Assembly (NCBI GenBank): GCA_945902745.1
Contig: CAMDNE010000001.1
Coordinates: 1 to 64,000 of the forward strand
Length of the DNA stretch: 64,000 nucleotides
From: Chitinophaga pinensis
Lineage (GTDB): Bacteria > Bacteroidota > Bacteroidia > Flavobacteriales_D > Crocinitomicaceae
Direction of reading: 5' to 3'
The notes beneath the pieces are model-generated. The model saw only the letters and a program-made list of their open reading frames with translations. It did no database searches and was not told the origin of the DNA. Position numbers and translations under genes: made by a program. Shown in pieces: positions 35,449-43,761 of the stretch (position 1 is its first letter; each line of letters begins with the position of its first letter).

Positions 35449-36327
35449 ATGAAAAGAGTAATTACTATAAATGAATCAAGACTAGCTCGGTTTTCTGCTG
35501 TTGCTGGAGCTGTTCTTGCATCAAGTGCTGTAAATTCGCAGATTGTTTATACCAATGTTGATCCTGATATAATCATTGATACAGCTAGTGGTCAATATAA
35601 CTTGGATTTTAATGCCGATGCGATGATTGATGTTACTTTAAATGTTATGAATGTAATGGAATTTACCTCTATAAGCACTTCTACTTCAGCTGTATATGCG
35701 GGTTCTCTTGCAGTAGTTACTCCTGGAATAGGGGCAGGTGTAGTTAGTGCTATCCTAGGCTCTAGTTCATCTTCTTATGTTACTGCAATGAATAATGGTG
35801 ATTTAATTGGAACTGCAGCTGTATTTGGTGGAAGTTCAATGGCTGCTTTAGCTGTTGATATTACGATAACTTCAAGCTCATCCTCGTATCAAATTTCTAA
35901 TGGTGCATTCTTGGGTGTTACTGATAAATTTTTAGGGGTTAAATTCTTAATCGGTACAAATACACATTATGGTTGGGCTCGTTTAGACGTTTCAGCGAAT
36001 GCAGATACAATTCGATTGAAAGATTATGCGTATAATGTTGCAGCAGATTCACCAATTCTTGCAGGTCAAACCCTAGGACTTGATGCTATATCTGTTGAAA
36101 ATAAAGTAACGATTAAAACAACATTAGATAATGCAACAATTAATGTTACACCAGATTTAATTGGTGGCCGTGTTGTGATGTTTAATATAGCTGGACAAGA
36201 AATCAAAGTAGTTCAAATTACAGATGTTAATACCGAAATTCTTTATGAAGGAGTAGAAACAGGGATTTATACTATTACTGCTCAATTTGATGGTGGAATG
36301 GTAAATAAAAAGGTCTATATAAAATAG
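35449..36327 (+). CDS. Secreted protein A of a tandem pair with T9SS tail
   Basis: The chosen ATG at 35449 gives 292 residues; an in-frame TTG two codons upstream is less likely. The N-terminus ITINESRLARFSAVAGAVLA is an unusual, strongly conserved signal-peptide region shared with the next gene, with cleavage likely after VNSQ. IVYTNVDPD follows, then a DxNxDxxxD calcium-loop-like sequence (DFNADAMID), a Ser-rich middle and a conserved HYGWARLDVS element (about 180-189). The C-terminus is a type A sorting domain (LIGGRVVMFNIAGQE, then GIYTITAQF, then KKVYIK). Function is unknown; 36330-36390 holds its terminator. Confidence 0.78.
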   Translation: MKRVITINESRLARFSAVAGAVLASSAVNSQIVYTNVDPDIIIDTASGQYNLDFNADAMIDVTLNVMNVMEFTSISTSTSAVYAGSLAVVTPGIGAGVVSAILGSSSSSYVTAMNNGDLIGTAAVFGGSSMAALAVDITITSSSSSYQISNGAFLGVTDKFLGVKFLIGTNTHYGWARLDVSANADTIRLKDYAYNVAADSPILAGQTLGLDAISVENKVTIKTTLDNATINVTPDLIGGRVVMFNIAGQEIKVVQITDVNTEILYEGVETGIYTITAQFDGGMVNKKVYIK

Positions 36328-36349
36328 AAATAATTACACGTAAAGTTTA

Positions 36350-36385
36350 CAAAAAGCGATATCAATTTAGATTTCGCTTTTTTTG
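36350..36385 (+). terminator. Terminator after secreted protein A
   Basis: AAAAGCGA and TCGCTTTT flank a short loop and are followed by a T run. It separates gene A from the promoter of gene B. Confidence 0.8.
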
Positions 36386-36451
36386 TTTTCAGCTCTTAAG
36401 TCTTTTCAGTTCAACTGTTTATATAGAACAAATGAACGTTTAAATAAAAAT

Positions 36452-36483
36452 TTTGGAATTAATTTAAAATAAACTTACATTTG
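36452..36483 (+). promoter_or_regulatory. Sigma-A promoter of secreted protein B
   Basis: TTTG (36452-36455), 20 bases, then TACATTTG (36476-36483): a full match to the Bacteroidota -33/-7 pattern. The -7 element overlaps the alternative TTG start at 36481, so translation must begin at ATG 36511. Confidence 0.75.
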
Positions 36484-36510
36484 ATTCCTAACTTATCTAA
36501 AACTAAAAGG

Positions 36511-37401
36511 ATGAATAAAAAAATTACTATAAATGAGTCTAAATTAGCTCGGTTTTCTGCTGTTGCAGGAGCTGTTTTAGCAACTGGTGCCGTAAATTCT
36601 CAAATTGTATATACGGATGTTAATCCAGATGTTCTTGTTGACGCAATTAGTGGCCCTTATGATTTAGATTTTAATAGTGATGCTGTTGTAGATGTAACAT
36701 TTGGAGTTCAAGCAATTGTAAATCAAACTGGTTCTCAATCAGGAATTTCTTTCACCTTTAATGGTTCTGTTGCGACAGTTTTTCCTGCTGCTGGAAATGG
36801 TGTGCAACAAATTTTAGGAAGTGGTAGTAGCTCAACTATGGCTGTTACGCCATTAAATAATGGAGATTTGATTAGTTCTGGAGCTGTTTTTGGTGGTTCT
36901 GTAAGTGGCAGTCTTTTAGGAATTGCGGGAATTGCCGATATTCCATTATTATCAATGACTTATCCAATAAGTCAAGGACCATTCCTTGGGGTTTCAGATA
37001 AATTTCTGGGTGTTAAATTCATGGTTGGTGCAAATACGCATTATGGATGGGCTCGTTTAAATGTTACTTCAGGTGCAGATAAAATTCTTATAAAGGATTA
37101 TGCTTACAATCAAAATGCTGATTTACCGATTCTTGCAGGAATGATGGTTGGATTAGATGATGTTGCTGTTGATCAAAAAGTAACTATAAAAACTACTTTA
37201 AATAACGCTACCATTAATGTTACTCCAGATTTAATTGGAGGTCGAATTGCACTGCTTAATATGGCTGGGCAAGAGGTGAAAATTGTCTCAATTAATGATG
37301 TTAACACTGAAATTCAATTAGAAGGAATAGATACTGGAATTTATATAATTTCAGCTCAATTTGAAAAAGGTAATGTTACTAAAAAAGTATATGTGAAATA
37401 A
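36511..37401 (+). CDS. Secreted protein B, paralogue of protein A, with T9SS tail
   Basis: This 296-residue paralogue of the preceding gene has the start at 36511 supported by the promoter position. ITINESKLARFSAVAGAVLA is nearly identical to protein A, and cleavage is likely after VNSQ, followed by IVYTDVNPD. A calcium-loop-like DFNSDAVVD, the sequence HYGWARLNVT (about 189-198) and the type A sorting domain (LIGGRIALLNMAGQE, GIYIISAQF, KKVYVK) repeat the same architecture. The middle (about 70-160) has diverged most. The pair looks like a recent duplication kept with its own promoter and terminator. Confidence 0.78.
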   Translation: MNKKITINESKLARFSAVAGAVLATGAVNSQIVYTDVNPDVLVDAISGPYDLDFNSDAVVDVTFGVQAIVNQTGSQSGISFTFNGSVATVFPAAGNGVQQILGSGSSSTMAVTPLNNGDLISSGAVFGGSVSGSLLGIAGIADIPLLSMTYPISQGPFLGVSDKFLGVKFMVGANTHYGWARLNVTSGADKILIKDYAYNQNADLPILAGMMVGLDDVAVDQKVTIKTTLNNATINVTPDLIGGRIALLNMAGQEVKIVSINDVNTEIQLEGIDTGIYIISAQFEKGNVTKKVYVK

Positions 37402-37420
37402 TATTTTTTTTCTTTAATAG

Positions 37421-37455
37421 GAAAAGCGAAGTTAGTAATGACTTCGCTTTTTTTA
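37421..37455 (+). terminator. Terminator after secreted protein B
   Basis: AAAGCGAAGT pairs with ACTTCGCTTT around a short loop and a T run follows. This is a strong hairpin. Confidence 0.85.
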
Positions 37456-37480
37456 TGAATGAAAATGGAATCTATTTTAA

Positions 37481-37516
37481 TTTGACCTTCCAACGAATCA
37501 ATTTTGATTAAATTTG
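37481..37516 (+). promoter_or_regulatory. Sigma-A promoter of the sulfotransferase gene
   Basis: TTTG at 37481-37484 and TAAATTTG at 37509-37516 are separated by 24 bases. The -7 element lies within the reading frame that would begin at TTG 37504, so ATG 37534 is the start and the leader is about ten bases. Confidence 0.65.
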
Positions 37517-37533
37517 TGGAAAATCTAATAATA

Positions 37534-38094
37534 ATGTCTGAAATAATTGTAATAACTGGATTACCGCGATCTGGAACATCTTTGATGATGCAAATAATAG
37601 ATAAAACTGATATTCCAGTTCTGTCAGATGGAAAAAGAAATAAAGATATTAGTAATCCAGAAGGATATTTTGAACTCGAGGCAGTAAAAGGAATCGTTGT
37701 AAATAATTCATTCTTAAATGATGCAATAGGAAAAGCAATTAAAATTGTTACCCCGCTCCCAATCTATTTAGATCTCAAACACAAATATAAAGTGATTTTT
37801 ATGAGAAGAGAAATGGATGAGATATTGAAATCTCAGGAAAAAATGCTTCAAAAAGATCAATTAAGTGAAAGAGAAAAATTTAAAACAATATATGAATTTC
37901 ATTTAAAAAAAACATATCGTTTTTTAACTGAAAATAAAATTTCTTTCATTGATATCAACTATAACGAGCTCATGAGAAATCCAGAGGATGAGTTAACGAA
38001 ACTTATTTCCTTTTGCAATATCACTAGTGAAATTCAAACATTAGCGCAAGTTGTTAAACCAGAATTATATAGAAATAGAAATGAAGTCAACTAA
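37534..38094 (+). CDS. Sulfotransferase-family protein
   Basis: This 186-residue cytosolic protein begins MSEIIVITGLPRSGTS. The GLPRSGTS P-loop (residues 9-16) binds the 5'-phosphosulfate of PAPS, and VIFMRREMDEILKSQ (about 88-102) is the 3'-phosphate-binding region. PVLSDGKRNKDISNPEGYFE (near 29-48) is characteristic of a prokaryotic sulfotransferase branch. The acceptor is unknown. The tail of the phosphodiesterase-TPR protein upstream is a degenerate copy of this protein. Its 3' end overlaps SP2 by 14 bases. No PAPS-synthesis genes are in the window. Confidence 0.82.
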   Translation: MSEIIVITGLPRSGTSLMMQIIDKTDIPVLSDGKRNKDISNPEGYFELEAVKGIVVNNSFLNDAIGKAIKIVTPLPIYLDLKHKYKVIFMRREMDEILKSQEKMLQKDQLSEREKFKTIYEFHLKKTYRFLTENKISFIDINYNELMRNPEDELTKLISFCNITSEIQTLAQVVKPELYRNRNEVN

Positions 38095-38230
38095 AAAAAC
38101 AAAAGTTGTTTCAATTATTTTAGACGGTAAGCCTTTTGAAGTTCCTCCAGGAGGAACTCTAGGTTTGTTGGCTTTGGGAAATATTGGGATTAGAGCTTGG
38201 AAAAAGTCAAAAGCAGAATGGTTGAAATAA
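38081..38230 (+). CDS. Small Gly-rich protein, family member 2 (SP2)
   Basis: This 49-codon gene begins at ATG 38081 inside the end of the sulfotransferase gene, in another frame, which suggests coupled translation. The product reads KVVSIILDGKPFEVPPGG, then a core GTLGLLALGNIGIRAWKK (residues 25-42), then KSKAEWLK. Core positions match those of SP1 at 32710: G-[ST]-[LI]-G-[LI]-L-A-L-G-[NS]-[IV]-G-I-R-x-W-[KR]. SP2 has an extra beta-like start (SIILDGKPFEV). No known family is recognised. Confidence 0.65.
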   Translation: MKSTKKTKVVSIILDGKPFEVPPGGTLGLLALGNIGIRAWKKSKAEWLK

Positions 38231-38327
38231 AAGGAGAAATTTACATCCAGCAAAAATAAAAGACAGAATTTAACAATCCAATGTTCAATTAATTTTGTTT
38301 TATTTTTTTTAAACTTTTTATTTAACG

Positions 38328-38335
38328 TATATTTG
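38328..38335 (+). promoter_or_regulatory. Putative -7 element of the secreted protein at 38365
   Basis: TATATTTG matches TAnnTTTG and lies 30 bases before the start codon. No exact -33 element is seen at the standard distance. Confidence 0.45.
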
Positions 38336-38364
38336 AAAACGTTTAACTTAATATTAATTAGAAT

Positions 38365-39261
38365 ATGAAAAAAATTTTACTTTCAATTGGAGTTGTTTTA
38401 ACTTCTTTAGTATCTAACGCACAAGTTGATACATTAACAGAGTTCTTTACAGGAACACCAACAATTTATGGAGCTGCTCTTGCTGATGGTGGTGGTTATG
38501 TTACTGGAAACAATGGTTATGGTGATATCGCAAAAGGAATGCGTTTTAACAATGCAAATGGAATAGTTAATGGTGGATCTATTTCAAATGTATTACTTTG
38601 GGCACCAGTTATCACTAACAATGGTGGTTCTTTTACAGTAAAAGTTCACGAATATCTTTCAGCTACTGCTTTAGGAGCTGTTTTAGGAAGTGTAACTATT
38701 CCTTTGAGTGCGGTTGATACTACTCTTGCAACTGGTTATTCTATTGCAGGTGGACTTCCATACAACGTGAATGCAACTTTCTCGGCACCAATTACTATTC
38801 CTGCATCTAAGGACATCGTAGTTTTAGTTTATCTACCAACTGTTGTTGGAGATACTATTGCATTAGTTTCTAACACTTCAGGTGATTGGGCAAATGCTGC
38901 AACTCACACGTTTGAAGTTTGGAATGATAATACAGTTCATGATTTCACATCTGCATGGGGTGGTGGTGTAGATGTTGCTATGGCAATTTTCCCTGTTGTA
39001 AACTTTGTTCTTGGAGTTGATGAAAACGCAATTACAACTTCAGTTTACCCTAATCCTGCTAATGATGTATTGAACTTTAACTTATCTGTTAATGCTACTT
39101 CTGTTTCTATCATTGGAATGGATGGAAAAGTTATCTCTACTGAGGTAATCAACGCTAATACAGCTGCAGTAAATGTTTCTAACTTAGTTTCAGGAGTTTA
39201 CTTCTATGAAATCGCTACTGAAAACGGTTCTTTAGTTCGTAACACTTTCGTTAAAAAATAA
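38365..39261 (+). CDS. Secreted protein with T9SS type A sorting domain
   Basis: This 298-residue exported protein has a signal peptide (1-20, SNAQ) and an unrecognised beta-rich body. A region at about 50-210 carries sequences such as GSFTVKVHEYLS and VLVYLPTVVGD that fit a jelly-roll or lectin-like fold, but this is a guess. The C-terminal domain is a clear type A sorting signal (TTSVYPNPANDVL, then SIIGMDGKVIS, then LVSGVYFYEIAT, then FVKK). It has its own promoter and a strong terminator. It lacks the ITINES-type N-terminus of the two secreted proteins upstream. Confidence 0.78.
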   Translation: MKKILLSIGVVLTSLVSNAQVDTLTEFFTGTPTIYGAALADGGGYVTGNNGYGDIAKGMRFNNANGIVNGGSISNVLLWAPVITNNGGSFTVKVHEYLSATALGAVLGSVTIPLSAVDTTLATGYSIAGGLPYNVNATFSAPITIPASKDIVVLVYLPTVVGDTIALVSNTSGDWANAATHTFEVWNDNTVHDFTSAWGGGVDVAMAIFPVVNFVLGVDENAITTSVYPNPANDVLNFNLSVNATSVSIIGMDGKVISTEVINANTAAVNVSNLVSGVYFYEIATENGSLVRNTFVKK

Positions 39262-39280
39262 TTAAGATTCTCTTAATATG

Positions 39281-39311
39281 AACGGGGCTATTTTTAGTCC
39301 CGTTTTTTTTT
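39281..39311 (+). terminator. Terminator after the secreted protein at 38365
   Basis: AACGGGGCTA and TAGTCCCGTT pair (with a G-T wobble) around a TTTT loop and are followed by a run of T. Confidence 0.85.
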
Positions 39312-39376
39312 GCCTAATTATTTAATTTGAACCGGTTGAACTTGCTTCTTTGAAGCTTCTTCTTTATTTCAGGATA

Positions 39377-39406
39377 CAAAAAAGCCCCATTCAGTGAATG
39401 AGGCTA
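39377..39406 (-). terminator. Terminator of the aminotransferase gene
   Basis: On the minus strand AGCCTCATTC and GAATGGGGCT pair (with one G-T) around an ACT loop and are followed by TTTTTT. It lies 22 bases beyond the aminotransferase stop. Confidence 0.8.
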
Positions 39407-39427
39407 ATACTATTTTGTAGCATACAA

Positions 39428-40627
39428 TTACATTGTTCTGCCAGGATAAACTTTCAACGCTTCTTCTAAACATATTACTGCTTTGCGCAATGAGTCTTGA
39501 TTCAACACATAAGCAATTCTAGCTTCTTGCTGACCTGCACCTTTGGTTGAATAAAAACCATTCGCTGGTGCCATCATAACCGTTTGACCTTCAAATTCAA
39601 AGTCTTCCAATAACCACTGACAGAATTTCTCTGCATCGTCAACTGGGAATTTTGCCACACAATAAAATGCACCACTTGGTTTTGGACAAAATACTCCTGG
39701 AATTTTGTTTAATCCTTCGATCATGATGTTTCGACGTTGCACATATTCAGCCACAACATTATCAAAATAGGATTGTGGTGTGTTCAATGCTGCTTCTGAT
39801 GCAATTTGATCTATTGTTGGAGGAGAAAGTCGCGCCTGACCAAATTTCAATGCCGCAGCCATGATTTCTTTATTCTTCGTGATTAATGCACCGATTCGAG
39901 CGCCACACATTGAATAACGTTTTGAAACAGAATCAATCATGATGACATTTTCTTCTAAACCATCTAAGTTCATCACAGAAAATGGAATAGCTCCATCATA
40001 ACAGAATTCTCTGTAAACTTCATCAGCGAAAAGAATTAAATCATGCTTTAATACAATAGCACGTAATTGTTCTAGTTCTTCTTTAGAATATAAGTATCCA
40101 GTAGGATTTCCAGGATTACAAATGACAATTGCTTTCGTTTTTGAAGTGATTTTTTTCTCAATTTCTTCTACTGGCGGTAAAGCAAATCCTGTTTCAATTG
40201 TTGATGTTACCGGAACAACATTCAAACCAGCCATTACTGCAAACCCATTGTAATTTGCATAAAATGGTTCTGGAATAATTACTTCATCACCAGGATTACA
40301 GGTAACCATAAATCCGAAAATCAAAGCCTCAGAACCTCCTGTTGTAATTAAAATATCCTCAGGATTAACATTGATTCCAGTTTTTTGATAATATGCCGAC
40401 AAACCATTTCTGTAACTTTCAAATCCAGCTGAATGGCTGTATTCTATTACTTTTCGGTCCATGTTTTTAATTGCATTTAAAGCAACTTCAGGAGTTTCAA
40501 TATCTGGTTGACCAATATTTAAATGGTATACAATTTTTCCTTTAGCCTTTGCTATTTCAGCATAAGGAACCAATTTACGGATTGGTGAAGCAGGCATTTC
40601 TATTGCCTTTTGAGATAATTTTGGCAT
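39428..40627 (-). CDS. Class I/II pyridoxal-phosphate aminotransferase (aspartate aminotransferase-like)
   Basis: This 399-residue cytosolic fold-type I transaminase is likely to use aspartate/2-oxoglutarate or related amino acids. NPGNPTGYLYS (about 168-178) contains the substrate-binding Asn-Pro-x-Gly, ADEVYREFCY (about 202) the Asp that holds PLP nitrogen, and DSVSKRYSMCGARIG (about 232-246) the Schiff-base Lys. The N-terminal PASPIRKLVPYAEIAK is typical of the AspC-like group in Bacteroidota. Exact substrate cannot be told. The gene is monocistronic with its own terminator. Confidence 0.88.
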   Translation of the reverse strand: MPKLSQKAIEMPASPIRKLVPYAEIAKAKGKIVYHLNIGQPDIETPEVALNAIKNMDRKVIEYSHSAGFESYRNGLSAYYQKTGINVNPEDILITTGGSEALIFGFMVTCNPGDEVIIPEPFYANYNGFAVMAGLNVVPVTSTIETGFALPPVEEIEKKITSKTKAIVICNPGNPTGYLYSKEELEQLRAIVLKHDLILFADEVYREFCYDGAIPFSVMNLDGLEENVIMIDSVSKRYSMCGARIGALITKNKEIMAAALKFGQARLSPPTIDQIASEAALNTPQSYFDNVVAEYVQRRNIMIEGLNKIPGVFCPKPSGAFYCVAKFPVDDAEKFCQWLLEDFEFEGQTVMMAPANGFYSTKGAGQQEARIAYVLNQDSLRKAVICLEEALKVYPGRTM

Positions 40628-40708
40628 CTTGTTTTTTATTAGTGGTCAAATTTACGTCAAATGTTCAAATTGCATCGCTGTTTTCGTTTCTTTTTAGAAC
40701 TTTGGAGT

Positions 40709-41458
40709 ATGAAAACGCTTTTGCCCTTCTTACTTCTTTTGTTATTTGTAGGTTGTAAATCTGATTATACTCCAAATAAAGAATCTAATAAAGCTAAAAT
40801 TGCAACATTTAAAGTTCGCAATATTGCGAACAGTAGTGTAAATATGGATTCTGTTTTATTGCTGAATAATCTTGTCGATGTTCATTCTTTGAATAGTGTT
40901 ATTTGGTTTGATTTGAAATATAGTACAATAGATAATTTCATGGGAATAAAATTATATGATCGAATTAATAAACCCTATTTACAAAAAGATGTTGCAGAAC
41001 GCCTTTCGAAATGTCAAGATTTTTTAACAGAAATTGATACTAGTTTCCATTTACTGATTTATGATGCTTTTCGTCCAGTTTCGATTCAAGAGAAAATGTG
41101 GAAGGCACTTGACTCAATTCCAAGCAAAGAACGCGGTAAATATGTTTCTAATCCATTAAATAAAAGTTTACATAATTTTGGAGCTGCTGTTGATTTGACT
41201 ATTTGTAATTCAAAAAGAGTTCCATTAGATATGGGAGCAGATTTTGATGAATTTAGAAAAATTGCCTATCCAAGTATGGAGAATTATTATTTATCGATAG
41301 GTGATTTGACAATTCAACAAATTGAAAATAGAAAATTATTGAGAAAAGTAATGCGCTCTCAAGCTTTTAGAAATTTACCTACTGAATGGTGGCATTTTAA
41401 TGCATGTTCTAGGGCTGAAGCACTTACAAAATATCAGGTAATTGAAAATGAACCTTGA
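40709..41458 (+). CDS. VanX-like D-Ala-D-Ala dipeptidase lipoprotein
   Basis: The start at 40709 gives 249 residues with a lipoprotein signal peptide (MKTLLPFLLLLLFVGC, lipobox FVGC, Cys16). An upstream ATG at 40661 would put 16 extra residues before it. The mature domain is peptidase family M15D: YDAFRPVSIQEKMW, then SLHNFGAAVDL (zinc-binding SxHxxGxAxD), then EWWHFNA (catalytic Glu and zinc His). VanX-type enzymes cleave D-Ala-D-Ala; in non-resistant species they probably recycle peptidoglycan fragments. There are no vanHA-like partners, so a vancomycin-resistance role is not indicated. Confidence 0.85.
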   Translation: MKTLLPFLLLLLFVGCKSDYTPNKESNKAKIATFKVRNIANSSVNMDSVLLLNNLVDVHSLNSVIWFDLKYSTIDNFMGIKLYDRINKPYLQKDVAERLSKCQDFLTEIDTSFHLLIYDAFRPVSIQEKMWKALDSIPSKERGKYVSNPLNKSLHNFGAAVDLTICNSKRVPLDMGADFDEFRKIAYPSMENYYLSIGDLTIQQIENRKLLRKVMRSQAFRNLPTEWWHFNACSRAEALTKYQVIENEP

Positions 41459-41461
41459 TTT

Positions 41462-43741
41462 TTATTTTATAGAATAACGCAATCCAAAAAACACTCTAAT
41501 CCCTTGATTTGGGCCATAAACATAAGTTGGGTCAAATGTTAAAGCATAAGGATTCTCATAAGTAGATTGCGCAGAACCGTCGGGATTGAAATTCACAAGT
41601 TTATCAAAAGGGTCATGAGGTCTAGCAATTAAGAATGGCGCTTTTTTTCCAGGTAACCAATTTAATAAATTTTTAATTCCAATGTATAGTTCGAAACCAG
41701 TAAATCCTTTATAGTTCATTTGAATGTTTTGAATGGACCACCAAGGTGAATTAGAAGGTCTTGGGTCAAGCGGACCTAAGAGTGGTAATTTCATGGGGCT
41801 ATAGATATTTCCTGTATAATCTATATCAAGAGGAAGGTTTTTAAAGGAATAACTAATTGTCCAAGTTCCTGTGAATCGTTCTGTCAACAATTGTCTTGTT
41901 TTAATGCCATTTTCTGTTTTTGAAACCTCCATTAGTGTACCACCAACTATAAATTTGAATTGTGAAGTTCTAAATTCAGTATTTAAACTAATTCCCATGC
42001 TTTCAGCATAACCAGTAATGTTTTTGTAAATAATCTTGGTAACATCTGTCAGATAATCAGGTATGATTTTATTTGTAAAATACGTGTAAAATGGACTTAA
42101 GTCAATCCTCAAGTTTGTGCCGTTTTTAAAATAGACAGTTCCATAATAATTTAAATTAATATTCATCGACTTTTCGGGCTTGAGCTCTTCTGCAATTTCT
42201 GTTTTTCTAGCACCAGTTAGGGCCGCATGATCTTCTGTGAAAATTGAAACTACCCGGTATCCAGTTCCAGCATTTATTCTGATTAAATGGTTCTTGTTCA
42301 ACATAAATTTATAACCGAGTCGAGGAGTTAAAATTGATTTATGAACACTTGAATAATCATAACGTAGACCAAATAATAGGTTGTGTTTATCTGAAATTGC
42401 CCAGTCATCTTGAAAAAATATTCCAGGTAAAAAGACATTATTCGGTTTGTTTATTGAATTTATTGAATCACCAGAACTAGTAGCAACAGTATTGTCGTCG
42501 TAATACGTATTTCTTGCTGATGAGCCAAGAACCCAATCGTGGCGGACAAGGTGTTTGTACCAAGTAAGTTGATTGTAAATTACACGTTGATTTGCTTTAA
42601 ATGGAATTAGACCATAAAAACTATTCTGATAATGCTGTGTAAAAGAAGAAGTCAGAATAATTTTTTCTTTTGTGGGTAGTTCGTAATTCCCAAAAAGTTC
42701 ATAGCGAGTTGTATAAATACTCTCACCATAAATACTATCACTGCCTCTGAATTCTGGTATCCAGTTCATTTCTCCTCCCCAACGATCTTCGTAGAAAAAA
42801 CGTCCCGCAAGAGAAAAAGCCTTTGAATTCTTTCTTTTTACAGTGAATTTTTGAAACAGCGAAATACGATTTTGCAACGTTAAATCAGTGAAATTATCGT
42901 TGTTATTGTCTGTTGGATTAGAATAATTAAAATAATTGATGCCACTTAATCCCATTATCTTTTTTCCAAATTTTGTTTTAAAACCTATGTCGATATTGGT
43001 CTCTAACCAGGTGTTTAAAAATGCATCTATTGATACTAATGGAGCTTTGTCAGGTGATTTTGTAATTATATTGATGATTCCTCCGATTGCTTCACTTCCA
43101 TAGAGCGCAGATGATGGCCCGCGCACAATTTCCATTCTCTCAACCAATGATATTGGAATTCCTGATAACCCATAAACGGTTGCTAAACTACTTACTACGG
43201 GCATTCCATCAATTAAAATCATGGTATATGGTCCTTCAAGTCCGTTTATATGAATATCACCGGTGTTGCAAATGTTGCAGTTGAGTTGCGGCCGAACACC
43301 ATTGATATTTTGAAGTGCCTCGTAAATATTTGGAATTGGATTTTTTTTAAAGAAAGTTGAATTATATACCTCAACAGGAACAGTACTTTTTAATTTATTC
43401 ACTTCTCTCAACGTCCCACTTATTACGACTTCATCGATGAGGTGTTCATTCAATTCTAAATTATATTCATAGCGGTTGTTTGGAAGAATGTTTTTTGTGT
43501 CTATGTTAAAAACTAAAGGTTTGGAATCAAATGTTTGAATTTTAAAGGTGTAGGTTCCTGATTTTAAATTGAGATTAAAAAAACCAAGTGAATCGCTCGA
43601 AAGTAACAAGTTGAGTTCTTTTATACCAATTGTAGCGTTCACAACAGGTTTTCCATCGAGCTTTACGAATCCTTTGAATGCAATTTGCCCAAAAGAAGTA
43701 TATGTAAAGGTTAATGTTAAAAGAAGAAGAATGTAACGCAT
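41462..43741 (-). CDS. TonB-dependent outer-membrane receptor, probably for a metal
   Basis: This 759-residue outer-membrane protein has a signal peptide (1-18, SFGQ), a carboxypeptidase-regulatory-like domain (about 20-105), a plug (about 118-235) and a 22-strand-type barrel to the C-terminal Arg-Tyr-Ser-Ile-Lys. The plug contains an unusual Cys pair in NCNICNTGDIHINGLEG, followed by ILIDGMPVVSS and VRGPSSALYGSEAIGGIINI. Transport is energised by TonB-ExbBD. A divergent DtxR-family regulator and an inverted-repeat operator over its promoter suggest uptake of iron or manganese, but the ligand is not known. Confidence 0.88.
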   Translation of the reverse strand: MRYILLLLTLTFTYTSFGQIAFKGFVKLDGKPVVNATIGIKELNLLLSSDSLGFFNLNLKSGTYTFKIQTFDSKPLVFNIDTKNILPNNRYEYNLELNEHLIDEVVISGTLREVNKLKSTVPVEVYNSTFFKKNPIPNIYEALQNINGVRPQLNCNICNTGDIHINGLEGPYTMILIDGMPVVSSLATVYGLSGIPISLVERMEIVRGPSSALYGSEAIGGIINIITKSPDKAPLVSIDAFLNTWLETNIDIGFKTKFGKKIMGLSGINYFNYSNPTDNNNDNFTDLTLQNRISLFQKFTVKRKNSKAFSLAGRFFYEDRWGGEMNWIPEFRGSDSIYGESIYTTRYELFGNYELPTKEKIILTSSFTQHYQNSFYGLIPFKANQRVIYNQLTWYKHLVRHDWVLGSSARNTYYDDNTVATSSGDSINSINKPNNVFLPGIFFQDDWAISDKHNLLFGLRYDYSSVHKSILTPRLGYKFMLNKNHLIRINAGTGYRVVSIFTEDHAALTGARKTEIAEELKPEKSMNINLNYYGTVYFKNGTNLRIDLSPFYTYFTNKIIPDYLTDVTKIIYKNITGYAESMGISLNTEFRTSQFKFIVGGTLMEVSKTENGIKTRQLLTERFTGTWTISYSFKNLPLDIDYTGNIYSPMKLPLLGPLDPRPSNSPWWSIQNIQMNYKGFTGFELYIGIKNLLNWLPGKKAPFLIARPHDPFDKLVNFNPDGSAQSTYENPYALTFDPTYVYGPNQGIRVFFGLRYSIK

Positions 43742-43761
43742 GAATTTAATTATTAGATTAG

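Noticed and set aside
40709-41458. Vancomycin-resistance cluster
   Set aside because: Only a VanX-like dipeptidase is present, without vanH, vanA or vanRS; a peptidoglycan-recycling role is more likely.
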